The notes beneath the pieces are model-generated. The model saw only the letters and a list, made by a program, of their open reading frames with translations, did not search any database and was not told the origin of the DNA. The position numbers and the translations under genes are program-made. A stretch of DNA of 64,000 nt from Schizochytrium sp. TIO01 (Eukaryota > Sar > Bigyra > Thraustochytrida > Thraustochytriidae). Positions 33,401-43,235 of the stretch are shown here, piece after piece (positions within the stretch are counted from its first letter, which is position 1; the number at the start of each line of letters is the position of its first letter). The stretch covers positions 573,001 through 637,000 of the forward strand of contig SMSO01000033.1 in NCBI GenBank assembly GCA_004764695.1, written 5' to 3'.

Positions 33401-34349
33401 CTGTCTGTTTTCTTTTTGGTTTTTGTTCACTTCTTTTTTCTTTCACATAATATTTATTTGTTAGTTTCTCCTCTCCCTTTCTTCCTGCCCTGCATCGCGC
33501 GGATGGATTCCTGGCACGCGGGCTCTGGTAGTGGACGCACATATTAATATAAGGTTTGAAAATGTTAACAGAATGCGTGCAGCGACAAGATGCAGCAGGC
33601 CATTGAAAGAGGAAAAGCAGGCCTTGCTTCGTTTCCTCCCTTGCCGCGTCAGCCCCTAAGGTTGTGCTATCCGCACATAGGCAAAACAACCTCGGCCAGA
33701 AATTCCTGAGCACAGAAACGTACGTTAAAACCCCCAAAGTTTAGCCGAATATCCGGGTATCCCCAACAGGCTGTGGGTGAGGTATGAGCAACCAGGGACT
33801 CGGAGAATCCTGGGAGGGGTATGAGGGGTAGGATACAAAAGAGGAGCACTGCCTGCAATGCGCTGTTGGCAAAGGCACTGCCGCCAACAAGCAACCAAAC
33901 CTCGTACGCTCAGACCTGGACACGGGAGGTAAGTGCTCCAGCGGACGCGTTGCCCCGGCCCGTCCCCGACCACCACAGAGGCACGAACGGTGCTCAGAAT
34001 AGATAAACCCTCACGCTGAGTGGCTAGTTGGCCCAACCTGGCCTTGCATGAGCTCGAGCAAGCTTTTGCTCGTGTTTCATGCACTCTGGCAGACTCGCTG
34101 CCTGTTCTGTTCATATCATATCCTTGCTTGCTCTTGCCCTCGAATTTAGTCGGTCTCTACCTACAGCGTGCAGTGCGCTGATGGGGCTAGCTTGGGCTTG
34201 GCGATCGTCAGTGGTTATGTGTGCTGTGATGTGGTTGAAATGATTGATTTTTAATTCAAGATTGGCCTGTTAGCTAACTGTGATTTGTTTATTTGATTGT
34301 TCGATGTGTGCAGAAGTAGTGCAAGTCACGAAATAAAACCAAAAGAAAG

Positions 34350-35764
34350 ATGTTCGGCCCCCTCGGTAGCATCCAGGCCCGCGTGGCCGTCGAGAAGGAG
34401 CACAAGCCCGTGCGTGCCCTCTCCGTCGCTCAGCCCGTCAAGGCCATGAGCGCCCACGAGCAGGGCCCCTTCGACCTCATGTACTTCGTCAAGGGTGCCT
34501 TCTCCGGTGTAAGTTAATCTTGAACCAAGTATCTATGAACCTGAACACATAGATCCAGTTCACGTTTTTACGTGCTAGCTTTAGTCGTTGAACTGTGTTT
34601 TTAATCCTAGACGACCTACTTGGCCATACTCTTAGTTTCCAGCAAGCGCCGGCTTGGTTTTTAAGTCTATACTATTATGGGCGGGACTAAAGTTTGGGCA
34701 TGGATCTTTTTGTGACCAGGATCTATATCATCTTGTTGTTGTCGATCAAATTTATACTAACTGCATTTCACTTCAAATCGTGTTGAATTACGTTACGTAT
34801 GTTCAATGGATTCCTTTCATTAATTCTAATCGTTGACATTGCGAATCTTCAATGCACTTTATGATGACTATTTCTAATCTTACAGGGTGTCTGCTGTGGT
34901 ATCACCCACGGTTCCCTCTGCCCCGTCGATGTCGTCAAGACCCGCATGCAGCTCGAGCCCACCAAGTACACCGGCATGATCTCTGGCTTCCGCAAGGTCA
35001 TCGCTGAGGAGGGCATGGGTGCTCTTGCCACTGGTCTCGGACCCACCGTTGTCGGCTACTTCATCCAGGGCTGGTTCAAGTTCGGTGGTGTCGAGTTCTT
35101 CAAGATCCAGCAGGCTTCTTACTTCGGTGTTGAGAAGGCCTGGGAGTACCGTTTCCCCATCTACCTTTCCTCTGCCGCCATGGCCGAGTTCATTGCTGAT
35201 ATCTTCCTCTGCCCCCTCGAGGCCACCCGCATCAAGCTCGTGTCCAACCCCAGCTACGCTTCCGGTCTTATCACTGCCTTCCCCAAGGTTATTGCTGACG
35301 AGGGCTTCTTCGCTGGCTTCTACTCTGGTTTCGTCCCCATCCTCTTCAAGCAGATCCCCTACACCATGGCTAAGTTCGCTGTCCAGGGTGCCGCCCAGGA
35401 GAAGATGTGCAACGTGTCTGGCATCGACCTCGCCACCGCCTCTGACTCTACCAAGGTTTCCCTCTCCCTCGCTTCTGGTGTGATTGCCGGTGTTGCCGCT
35501 GCCATCATCTCCCACCCCGCTGATACTCTCCTCTCCGTCATCAACAAGCCTGGTGCTGGTGGCAAGGGCTCCATGGTTGTCCGCCTCGGCCGCGTCGCCG
35601 CCGAGATGGGCCTCGTCAAGCTCTGCCTCGTTGGTCTCCCGGCCCGTTGCGTCATGATCGGTACCCTCACCGCCGGTCAGTTCGCCATCTTCGACTCCGT
35701 CATGGCTGTCACCGGTGCCGAGAAGTTCCACTTCGTCGACCCCGCCGACTTGGAGCAGAAGTAA
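34350..35764 (+). CDS. SLC25A3: Mitochondrial phosphate carrier (SLC25A3/PiC family), two exons
   Basis: Exon 1 is 34350-34508, the intron 34509-34885 (GTAAGT ... CTAATCTTACAG), and exon 2 34886-35764, joined in phase 0; 345 residues. The exons join as KGAFSG|GVCCGITHG, matching the GAISGGVVCGLTH start of the first carrier repeat in animal PiC. Carrier signatures follow: PVDVVKTRMQ, the second repeat PLEATRIKLV and the third HPADTLLSV. YFIQGWFKFGGVEFFK and QIPYTMAKF are also PiC-like. It imports phosphate with protons into the matrix for ATP synthesis. A cleavable presequence may lie in the first 40 residues. Codon use is very strongly C-ending (GCC, CTC, ATC, GTC), far more than in the neighbours, which suggests high expression. 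Confidence 0.95.
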
Positions 35765-37000
35765 ATTGCCGTGTTGTGTCTCAATTGTCTTTCACAAACC
35801 TGAAACAGCAGCACCAACTTACCGCCTGCTTCTCCTCCCCTGTCCTTTTTTCCAAATCGAAAATACATGTGATGAGAAACCCGTTTCAACCTTTATTCCT
35901 TTGTCTGCTCTGTGATTTTATAAATGTGCATGTTTGCACCCTTCTTGAGAATTCGTCCTTGTCTTAAGGTGCCCTACTGTAGCCCCTACTCTTGTTGCTC
36001 TACGTCCATCTGCATTTGCTGTGACTGTTTATTCCTTTCACAACTGAAGAGTTTAGGTGCTGATGTGAGGGATAACCCAACTAAGAAATGTTGTTTTGCT
36101 TCAGGTTTGCCTGCTTGCTTTGAAAGTGGCTTTCGAAGATTCACTGTTCTAAATATAAGTTTGCCAATCCTATTTCGAATTCGGATATATCTTAACCAAA
36201 GGGAAATGAATATCTGTGATTATATGTGTCTGGTTAGCTAAAGTACGCGATAAATAACGTCAATTTCAAAGTTTCAAGAAATTGCGTATTCTGGTGAATA
36301 CAAAGCCTCTGAGACTTCAATCACAACAACCCTTCACAATTATTCTTTAAATTATCTGCTTCATCATCATCTGATAGAAAAGCTAGTGTTGTACTTTGTA
36401 TAATTGAATGTTTGTAGTCGAGCAAGCTCAATTTACACAAGGATTTAGGTTACCGTCAGATTTGGGCATGTAACCTTAGTTTTATCACCATAACGCAGTG
36501 CGCTACTGAACCGTCTGACAAAGAGAGCCAAAAATTGAAAAAAAAAAAAAAAGAAAAAGAGGGAAGATTCAAAAAGTGCCTTAGTAAGAATATTTTCGAG
36601 TAATAGATTGTCCACGCAAAATTAGAGATGGACATCCTGTACTTTGGGATCCACTTGGTAGAGTTAAACATAGAGAAAAAACAAAAGGTGATTGGCCTGA
36701 AACGTTTGAGGTAGGAGTTCAAAAGCAAATAACGTTTCAGAGAAGAAATCATACGTCATGTAATCAACCGGTGAAGAACTAATATGACACCTGACTGTCT
36801 ACTACCTTGTGTGTGTTGTGTTTAATGGAAAGAGCGGGGGGGGGTTGACTTGTTAAGCAAAGAAGGCGAAATTCAGTAGAAATAGAGCATCGAGGTTCAT
36901 GAAAGGAACCTTTTTGAGATACTTGCTTGGAATCTCTGATGAATGATAGATATAGCGACTTAGTTGTAGAAAAAAGGACAAAACGGTGCTGTTCGTAGAA
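35765..37000. other. Convergent 3' spacer
   Basis: Between the 3' ends of the phosphate carrier and the CTR-type transporter. AT-rich, with an A-run at 36539-36552 and a G-run at 36835-36843. No gene seen. Confidence 0.4.
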
Positions 37001-38923
37001 TCACTCAGCGCAGCAGGAGTGTTTTTCCCCAACTTCTATCTTGTCTTGCTGCTGGACAACCTTGTGCTTAGCTGCAGTGGGAGTATCATCGATTTCCTCA
37101 GCAAATTGGCAACAAGGGTCAGCAGCCTGGCCCTTGGTAGAGCGTAAGTTCATGTTGAAAATAACATGTCCAGCAGCAAGGCCGAGTACCACAGCGATGA
37201 AGAGAAACGCCGAATATGTCATGATGATTAGCATAGCGAAATAACCATTCGTGACCTGGAGAATGTACATGGAGATGTACACTGAATAATTTGCAGGGGT
37301 TGACCAACGATCTTGGAGTACCTTGAGGTGGTAACGGCGAGCCCAGATCACAAATTCAACAAAAATGGCAAAAGCAAAGCTTCCGAGAAATCCAACAGCC
37401 ATCTTCCAGCGAGTATCCAAGGTCCACTTGCGGAAAAGAATATTGACACAATAATCGTCAGGGTCAATGCTGGACTGAAAGCCAGACATGTACATGACAG
37501 TGCCGTAACCATTACAAATAGATCCAGATTTAGTAGTAGTTGAGGTTGACGAAGAGTTAGATGTGCTATTGCCCGAGAGAGTGTCCGGGCAAGTCAGGGT
37601 GCACTCAGTACAGTGGGAGTCACCAAGTTCCCAAACTTCACCTGTCTCAGAGTTTGCGCATACAGCATCATCAGCAGTTGAGCTGGAGGTGCATCCATCA
37701 CCGGTTGCAATCTCCATGCAGCTCATCCAACAGTATGCTTCACCTGTGCCACAACTGGTTGCGAGGTCACGAGCCATCATATGGGGAGATTGGGCATTTG
37801 AAGAATACTCATTCGAGTATGAGCAACCGGCGCCAAATGAGTCTTTTTGGTGGGTTACTGCAGCAACACGGATTTTATCCTCCTCGCCATATGACAACTT
37901 TGAGCGCTCGTTTACGGCACTCTTCGGCTGTAAGAACATACGACCATACCATGCACGCATGATATTGTCGCCAAGCTCACAGGAAGGTTGCATCACCATT
38001 GCGTGCGGGACAGGGCGCATGGGCATGCATTTGTGACCAAACTCAGTCATTCCCTGACCCATCATAAAGAAGATAACATCACCTTCCTCTGCCAATGCGG
38101 GGCGCCCAATCTCGCCTTCAGAGCTTTCAACAAGAAAGCCCATGCCGGGCTTCGCAGAGACCTCATTGGCAGTTGAGGTGTCGTAATAAGCAGAGGGCAG
38201 AAGAGCAATGAACAAACCGACATCGGTGTGAAGGTCAAGCGCCGCAAGACCACTCTTCATCTTTGTGCTACTGCAGTTAGCTTGGTAAGCATGATAGTGC
38301 TCCAGATGAGATCCGCTTGTAAGGAATGATTGCATTGACGGGTAGTGGTCAACGCCATTGATGTGGCGCGCAAAAATTTCGCCAGCAGTGCGAGTGCCGC
38401 AAAGAGCATCGAGTTGAGCAAAAACCATAGTTGACACGCGAGTTACAAGCTCGCGAACGGCTGTGGAAGTCGCCTCGAACTGCTTGCACTCTTCCGAGAG
38501 CTCTTCGTCAGAAATGCCGAGGTGCTGCTTCATGCTTGTTTCGTAGCGTTGACCGTGCTCAATAATGCTCGCAAAGGTGTGGCGAACAGTCTCGTCAGCA
38601 AGAACGGCAGTCTTGACTTTGTCTGCTGTCATCATGCATTTGACCATCTCATGAAACATTTTCTTGCGAAGGGTCTTGAGACGGGGTACTTGGGTCACCT
38701 GAAACATGCCTTCTCGGACCACAGCTTTACGAATAGAGCTGCCATCGACATCAGTGAGGAGACTCTCGAAAGAAACCTCCTCAACCGGAACGGACTCTAC
38801 AAAGGAAGATTCATAGCCACTCAAGTGCTGAGCAGAGGTCCCTGGGATCAGGGTAGCCACGAAGAGCACAGCCGAGAGCAGTAGCAAAAGCTGCGTGGCC
38901 ACGTTCTTAGCAGCCAGCGACAT
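37001..38923 (-). CDS. Copper transporter (CTR/SLC31-like) with 2OG-oxygenase-like luminal domain
   Basis: 640 residues with a signal peptide (1-31, LLLLLSAVLFVATLIPG). Residues about 80-335 resemble an isopenicillin-N-synthase/2OG-Fe(II) double-stranded beta helix: LHTDVGLFIALL gives the H-x-D pair (His232, Asp234), His307 in VPHAMV would be the distal ligand, and Arg323 follows. A Cys/Met-rich region comes next (about 387-446, with CWMSCM at 398-403 and CTECTLTC), like the Cys-Met motif of algal CTR proteins. After a Ser/Thr linker there is an MYM motif (477-479) and three helices (about 506-526, 550-570, 571-590). These carry the family's MxxxM (Met564, Met568) and GxxxG (Gly581, Gly585) signatures. 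The tail ends in CCAE with a Cys pair. Likely high-affinity Cu(I) uptake at the plasma membrane or endosome. Whether the oxygenase-like domain is active is unknown. Confidence 0.85.
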   Translation of the reverse strand: MSLAAKNVATQLLLLLSAVLFVATLIPGTSAQHLSGYESSFVESVPVEEVSFESLLTDVDGSSIRKAVVREGMFQVTQVPRLKTLRKKMFHEMVKCMMTADKVKTAVLADETVRHTFASIIEHGQRYETSMKQHLGISDEELSEECKQFEATSTAVRELVTRVSTMVFAQLDALCGTRTAGEIFARHINGVDHYPSMQSFLTSGSHLEHYHAYQANCSSTKMKSGLAALDLHTDVGLFIALLPSAYYDTSTANEVSAKPGMGFLVESSEGEIGRPALAEEGDVIFFMMGQGMTEFGHKCMPMRPVPHAMVMQPSCELGDNIMRAWYGRMFLQPKSAVNERSKLSYGEEDKIRVAAVTHQKDSFGAGCSYSNEYSSNAQSPHMMARDLATSCGTGEAYCWMSCMEIATGDGCTSSSTADDAVCANSETGEVWELGDSHCTECTLTCPDTLSGNSTSNSSSTSTTTKSGSICNGYGTVMYMSGFQSSIDPDDYCVNILFRKWTLDTRWKMAVGFLGSFAFAIFVEFVIWARRYHLKVLQDRWSTPANYSVYISMYILQVTNGYFAMLIIMTYSAFLFIAVVLGLAAGHVIFNMNLRSTKGQAADPCCQFAEEIDDTPTAAKHKVVQQQDKIEVGEKHSCCAE

Positions 38924-39860
38924 CTTAGTTTAGTCTAGTCAGCAGCCCAACGAACGGCCAAAGGCAGCGTCTACTAAACAAGTGATAGTCCAAAACACCC
39001 CGCGCCTTCACGTCAGCGAGGGTCAAACAAAGATTCACGCCACAAAGGACAATCGAGCTTTGCCTTGCGTCGGCGGGACGCGGTGTTGGGCTTTTGTTTT
39101 CGCCGAGACCGTGAGTCTAGGTATTGTATTTCAATTAAAATTTACTCATTCACTCGTCAGTAATAATTTATTCTTTTCATTTTTCCTTCCGCACCATTTA
39201 CTTTGCTCCTTTTTCAGTAGCAGTTAGTTATCTATTCATAACATCCATTGGTCTACCATCTAAACATTTATTGTCTTTTAATATATAGGTTATTTCATAA
39301 ATTAAAAAATAAAATCTTTCAATTGTATCGTTTGGTCTATTCAAAGAGTCGTGTCGGTAAGAGCCATATATGAGTAACGACTAGCACTTCAGAGTGGAAG
39401 AAGCTTCGCAGTTTAAGTAGTAGTAGTTTAAAGTGAGATCGGCCACTCACTTTTAATTGAAAAAGGACACTTTTAGTTGAAACGAAACTAGGATGAAAGA
39501 ATCTATACAATTAGATTAGGCTTCTGCGAGGATAGAGGAAGTTCGATTAGGATGCGCGTTTAGATCACGCTTGTGAAGACTTGTAGAACGCGATATTGAT
39601 TAGGAGGAGTCATTTGAGGAGCACGGTCTAAAATGATGAGACGAAATAGACAGGAGGAACTTGAAGACTGAACATAGGAGAAGAAATTGCAGGCAAATGC
39701 GTGAGATTGTGCAGAAATTTAGCACGCGCTAAATGTAAACACGAGATGCATGACCTATACTGGATGTACACACCATACAGACTTGGACATTGTTTGTGTG
39801 ACGCAGCGGCGAATAGGCTCGGCGTAAAATGATCTCGAGGTATATTCTGGGCTGCAGTGT

Positions 39861-39891
<31 letters not shown>

Positions 39892-40990
39892 AGGATGCGC
39901 AGCACTTTGCTAAGTCTTTCAGGGAACGGAGCCCATGAAAACCAATCAAGTTTCTTTTTCTTTTTAAAGTCCTGTTTTTAAAAAATGCCAAGATCTGTCT
40001 GTGCCACTCTGTAACCCTACGAAGCGGGATTTGCTGCCAAACAATGTTGTGTCGAAAACCATAGGTTTTGGCAACTTCAAGTCTTCATTTTGAACTAAAA
40101 CTTTTCCTAGCATGCCGTCTGAAAAGCGATTGATCATGACAGGGGCAAGCTTGGACGCACAGATTCACTGTAGTATACGCAGTGCAAAGTATGAACTTCA
40201 TGGCCGCTTTGAATGGTCGATTTTATTGCGCATCGCTGGTCAAGGTGATGGCATCGTTTCAGACTTGCTTGAATAAAAACCAATTCAGAAAGAAGTTTTT
40301 ATTTATTTATAAAGTTATACCTTAGTAGTGTAGTAATAGGCAGGTACTACTATTATTCCCATGCCTAATTTCGTTACCATATCTGAAAGAAGTTATGCTA
40401 ATCTTTTTCATAGTAAGACTCTAGTGATTCAAAGTTAAACTGCGATGGGTCACCCGCATGTACGTCGCTTAACTTGGAGTATCTAATAATTCATTCTCGT
40501 AGTTAGGTAATACTAACTTCGATGTAATTCGAAATGATCGAAACTGAGTGAACGTGGCCTTGAATAGTTATTCGCTAAATCGTGAAAGCACAAGCTGTGG
40601 TTCAAGAAGTATAGGTTCAGTTTTCTAAAGCTGGTCGTAGTTCAATTTGATTTAATGATAACCCCATCTTATGAAATTGAAAGCTCTATGGACTAGATTG
40701 AATATATTTGCAACCTACGGTATTATTGAAGTAAGAGGATTGTGATGTATTCTAATTTGTAGGCTGATGGCCATGCAGCAAATACAACTTGTGGGCTATG
40801 TAACACACAGGTGTGTGATACCTACGCTTTTGAATAAAATACCAAATTGATGGATACCTTCGATGCTACCAAAAATATTTGCAAAGTTTAAATCGAACAG
40901 GGAATGGTACTCCAACTTTAAGATCAGTGTCAGTCTACCTTGACAGTGACCACCAGCAGAAGGAATTTAAAAGGACAACGTTTTTGCCAA
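38924..40990. other. Spacer, 2 kb
   Basis: Contains the promoter of the CTR-type gene and the 3' flank of CFAP161. AT-rich, with a (GTTTT)n tract at 39859-39891. No convincing coding region. Confidence 0.4.
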
Positions 40991-42145
40991 TTAACTCTTA
41001 GATTCGGGATTCAATACATAGCTAAGAAAACCTGTGATAGGGATAGCATTAGCGTTCTTCCCTGGGGCGATACTCAGGAAGTCTGAAATGATTGCGATTT
41101 CATCAGGTGACAAATCAAGACCCGCGTCCAAAAGAGCATACTTAAATTCAACTCTGTCCAGCATGTCATCATGTGCTTTGTCGTAGCTCCTGACATGATC
41201 CTCAAACTCTGAGGGTGTTGCTGAAACAATAGATGCAATATAGTCAAATACTGCATCTGAAGAAAGTTCTTGGCAGCTATCATATGTGTTCTCATAGTCT
41301 GGGGTTTCTGCGAGCTCAACAATCCATTCATTTCTCTCAAGAACCGGCACACGCTGATCAGCGATATGAGTCCCGCGTGCCTCTCGTTTTAGGACATGCA
41401 CCCGACGAGTAGGTTTGTGTAAGCAACAAAACGCATCAAGCTCCGGTCCATAATCATTGTACACAACAGAAGACGCGTCCATTGCGAGGGATTTACCTGA
41501 AGCGCAATGAATGAATTGAATGGGGTGTCCACTTGAAATGCGGAGGTCTGCTCCAAGAGGCGATGGTTGAGCTTGAAGTTCTTCAATACGCCATCGCATG
41601 TTACTTAGATCTTTCTTAGCCACTGGCTCACAAGTGACGCGTACTTCTTGCTCACCTGAGCGGCTTGTACTCCCCAAAACACTTGCCGGTGCAGACATGA
41701 CGTAGAGCTGCTTCTGGCAAAGTCCTGTGGCAGCGCTTGTGCGAAGCGCCGGTGCTGTAAGCAACAAAACCTCGTCTCCCAATTCGACAAACTCTTTCTG
41801 GCTAGAACCTGGGGCAGGCTGAATCATAAAGGATGTGCGCAAACTCTGCTCATTCACACCAGATGCCTGGTAAGCCCGTGGCTCTTTCTCGACAGAAAGG
41901 TTCCCTGCAAAATACTTCTCAGTAGCGCAGTGCTTGAGGGCGATGAAGTCTCCATATCTCAGTAGTCCATCCTCGTGGTAAGAAATCTGCGCAGGCAAGG
42001 AACCTGCAACATTTGCTGCTCGAACTTGATCAATAAGACGTTCTCCTAGCCGAGCTTTATGCTGCACTGATTTCTTGCGAATCTCGGAAAGTGCTTTGTC
42101 TTCATTCCAGTTGCCAATAAGGACTTTCTTGTTGTACCCGCTCAT
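40991..42145 (-). CDS. CFAP161: CFAP161 axonemal protein with C-terminal EF-hand-like region
   Basis: 384 residues from ATG 42145 (the upstream in-frame starts are GTG). The N-terminus carries VLIGNWNEDKALSE, the CFAP161 signature seen as VRIGNWNED in animals, and EDGLLRYGDFIALKH, matching its DGYIHYGDKVML segment. Beta-trefoil-like segments continue to about residue 290, with FIHCASGKSLAMD corresponding to the INHCHTNRGLA region and NEWIVELAETP to the end of the animal protein. The last 80 residues (FDYIASIVSATPSEFEDHVR ... MLDRVEFKYALLDAGLDLSP) look like a degenerate EF-hand pair, absent from human CFAP161 as I recall it. CFAP161 is a microtubule-inner protein of ciliary doublets. Confidence 0.85.
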   Translation of the reverse strand: MSGYNKKVLIGNWNEDKALSEIRKKSVQHKARLGERLIDQVRAANVAGSLPAQISYHEDGLLRYGDFIALKHCATEKYFAGNLSVEKEPRAYQASGVNEQSLRTSFMIQPAPGSSQKEFVELGDEVLLLTAPALRTSAATGLCQKQLYVMSAPASVLGSTSRSGEQEVRVTCEPVAKKDLSNMRWRIEELQAQPSPLGADLRISSGHPIQFIHCASGKSLAMDASSVVYNDYGPELDAFCCLHKPTRRVHVLKREARGTHIADQRVPVLERNEWIVELAETPDYENTYDSCQELSSDAVFDYIASIVSATPSEFEDHVRSYDKAHDDMLDRVEFKYALLDAGLDLSPDEIAIISDFLSIAPGKNANAIPITGFLSYVLNPESKS

Positions 42146-43235
42146 CTTGCTATGCACCACGCCGACCTAGTTTCGATTCCTGATTGTTGGCTGTGCTCTC
42201 AAATTTGTGACTCTGTCTCTTTGCTGAGTGCGGATGCAACAAAATTCCCGGAAGCTTATCAATATTTAAAATGTCGCGCAGTCGAGCAAGCCAACTTGGT
42301 TTGATACGCAACTTGGTTGTTTTATTGACACCATATACTTGATGCTGCTCTAGTTTGCATACGGAGTGCGTAACATTATTAGAAAAGTCATAGCAAATTT
42401 GATTTTGTATTCCATCTTGGCTAAGATAATTCATACTTCAAATACTAGGATTCTATTTTGGAAAAAAAGTATGATAAGATGGAGAAAAAGAAACAACAAG
42501 AACCTCGTCTGACCGGTGTGCCCCAATCCTTTATTAGTTGTAGAATGTAAACGGCCGGTAATTATTTATTTCCTCTAAATTTTACAATGCATATTTTTGG
42601 ATGACATGCAACGCATAGAAAGCCCCGCCGGCATAATTCTCTATTTTTGAAGAAAAGAGAAGAAAAAACAAAAATTGATCCGTTGAAATTACTATCAGGG
42701 AGGTGTGTACCTTGACGAATTAAGCTGACCACCTTTTCATTGACAACGGGACCAGCAACCAATTAGAACAGAAAAGCATGGTTCGAAGAGACAAGCAAGA
42801 TAAACGTGCTTTTGGTCAGGTATGGTGTTCTCTGTAGGTACAGTTTCCAATTTGCATTATCTAGTACCAAAAACAAAAAAACGTTCATAGCAAAACTACT
42901 AGTTGTACTTTTGGGAAAAGGACGAAGTCGTTGTACACGTGCGTATCCGTGGTTGTCAACAATTACTTGTATCAGGACACAAACCAAAAAAATTAAAAGA
43001 AAAAAATTAGGACATTAAGTGCTTGTCTCAGATATCATAGTGCCGGTGTAATGGTGAAGGTGCACGTTGGTGTTGAAAGACACGCTCACAATTAAGCCAT
43101 TGTCAAAGCTCTTCGAAAGTCTCGAGCTCCACTGTCTTGCTTTGCTACGACCACGTAAGACCTTGGTATTTCCCCCCTTGTGCAAGTCGAGCTTGAGAAG
43201 CTTATTGCACCAAAGATACCAGGTCCGCCTGCGTG
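42146..43235. promoter_or_regulatory. Divergent promoter interval
   Basis: About 1.1 kb between the starts of CFAP161 (minus) and the dynein-stalk-like coiled-coil gene (plus). Two possibly flagellar genes may therefore share a bidirectional control region. No specific element recognised. Confidence 0.4.

Larger units (their letters stand above)
27559..34349. other. 6.8-kb gene-poor region rich in simple repeats
   Basis: Bounded by the 5' ends of the MidA-like gene (minus) and the phosphate carrier (plus), so both promoters lie at its edges. The interior is mainly AT-rich with several microsatellites (listed separately) and a GC-richer block at about 33560-34150. A 29-base imperfect hairpin (agtcta...tagact) lies at 27745-27773. 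Open frames are short and of low complexity. One open minus-strand stretch at about 30724-30985 reads protein-like (LWAGGYGGQSGDMHHVSSSV) but has no clear start or partner exon. I found no RNA gene. Confidence 0.45.

Noticed and set aside
33725-34114. 129-codon minus-strand frame
   Set aside because: No recognisable motif, several overlapping frames on both strands in a GC-richer block; looks like chance.
34880-35731. 283-codon minus-strand frame
   Set aside because: Exactly antisense to the phosphate carrier exon; its Gly/Glu/Asp composition is the mirror of the carrier's C-ending codons.
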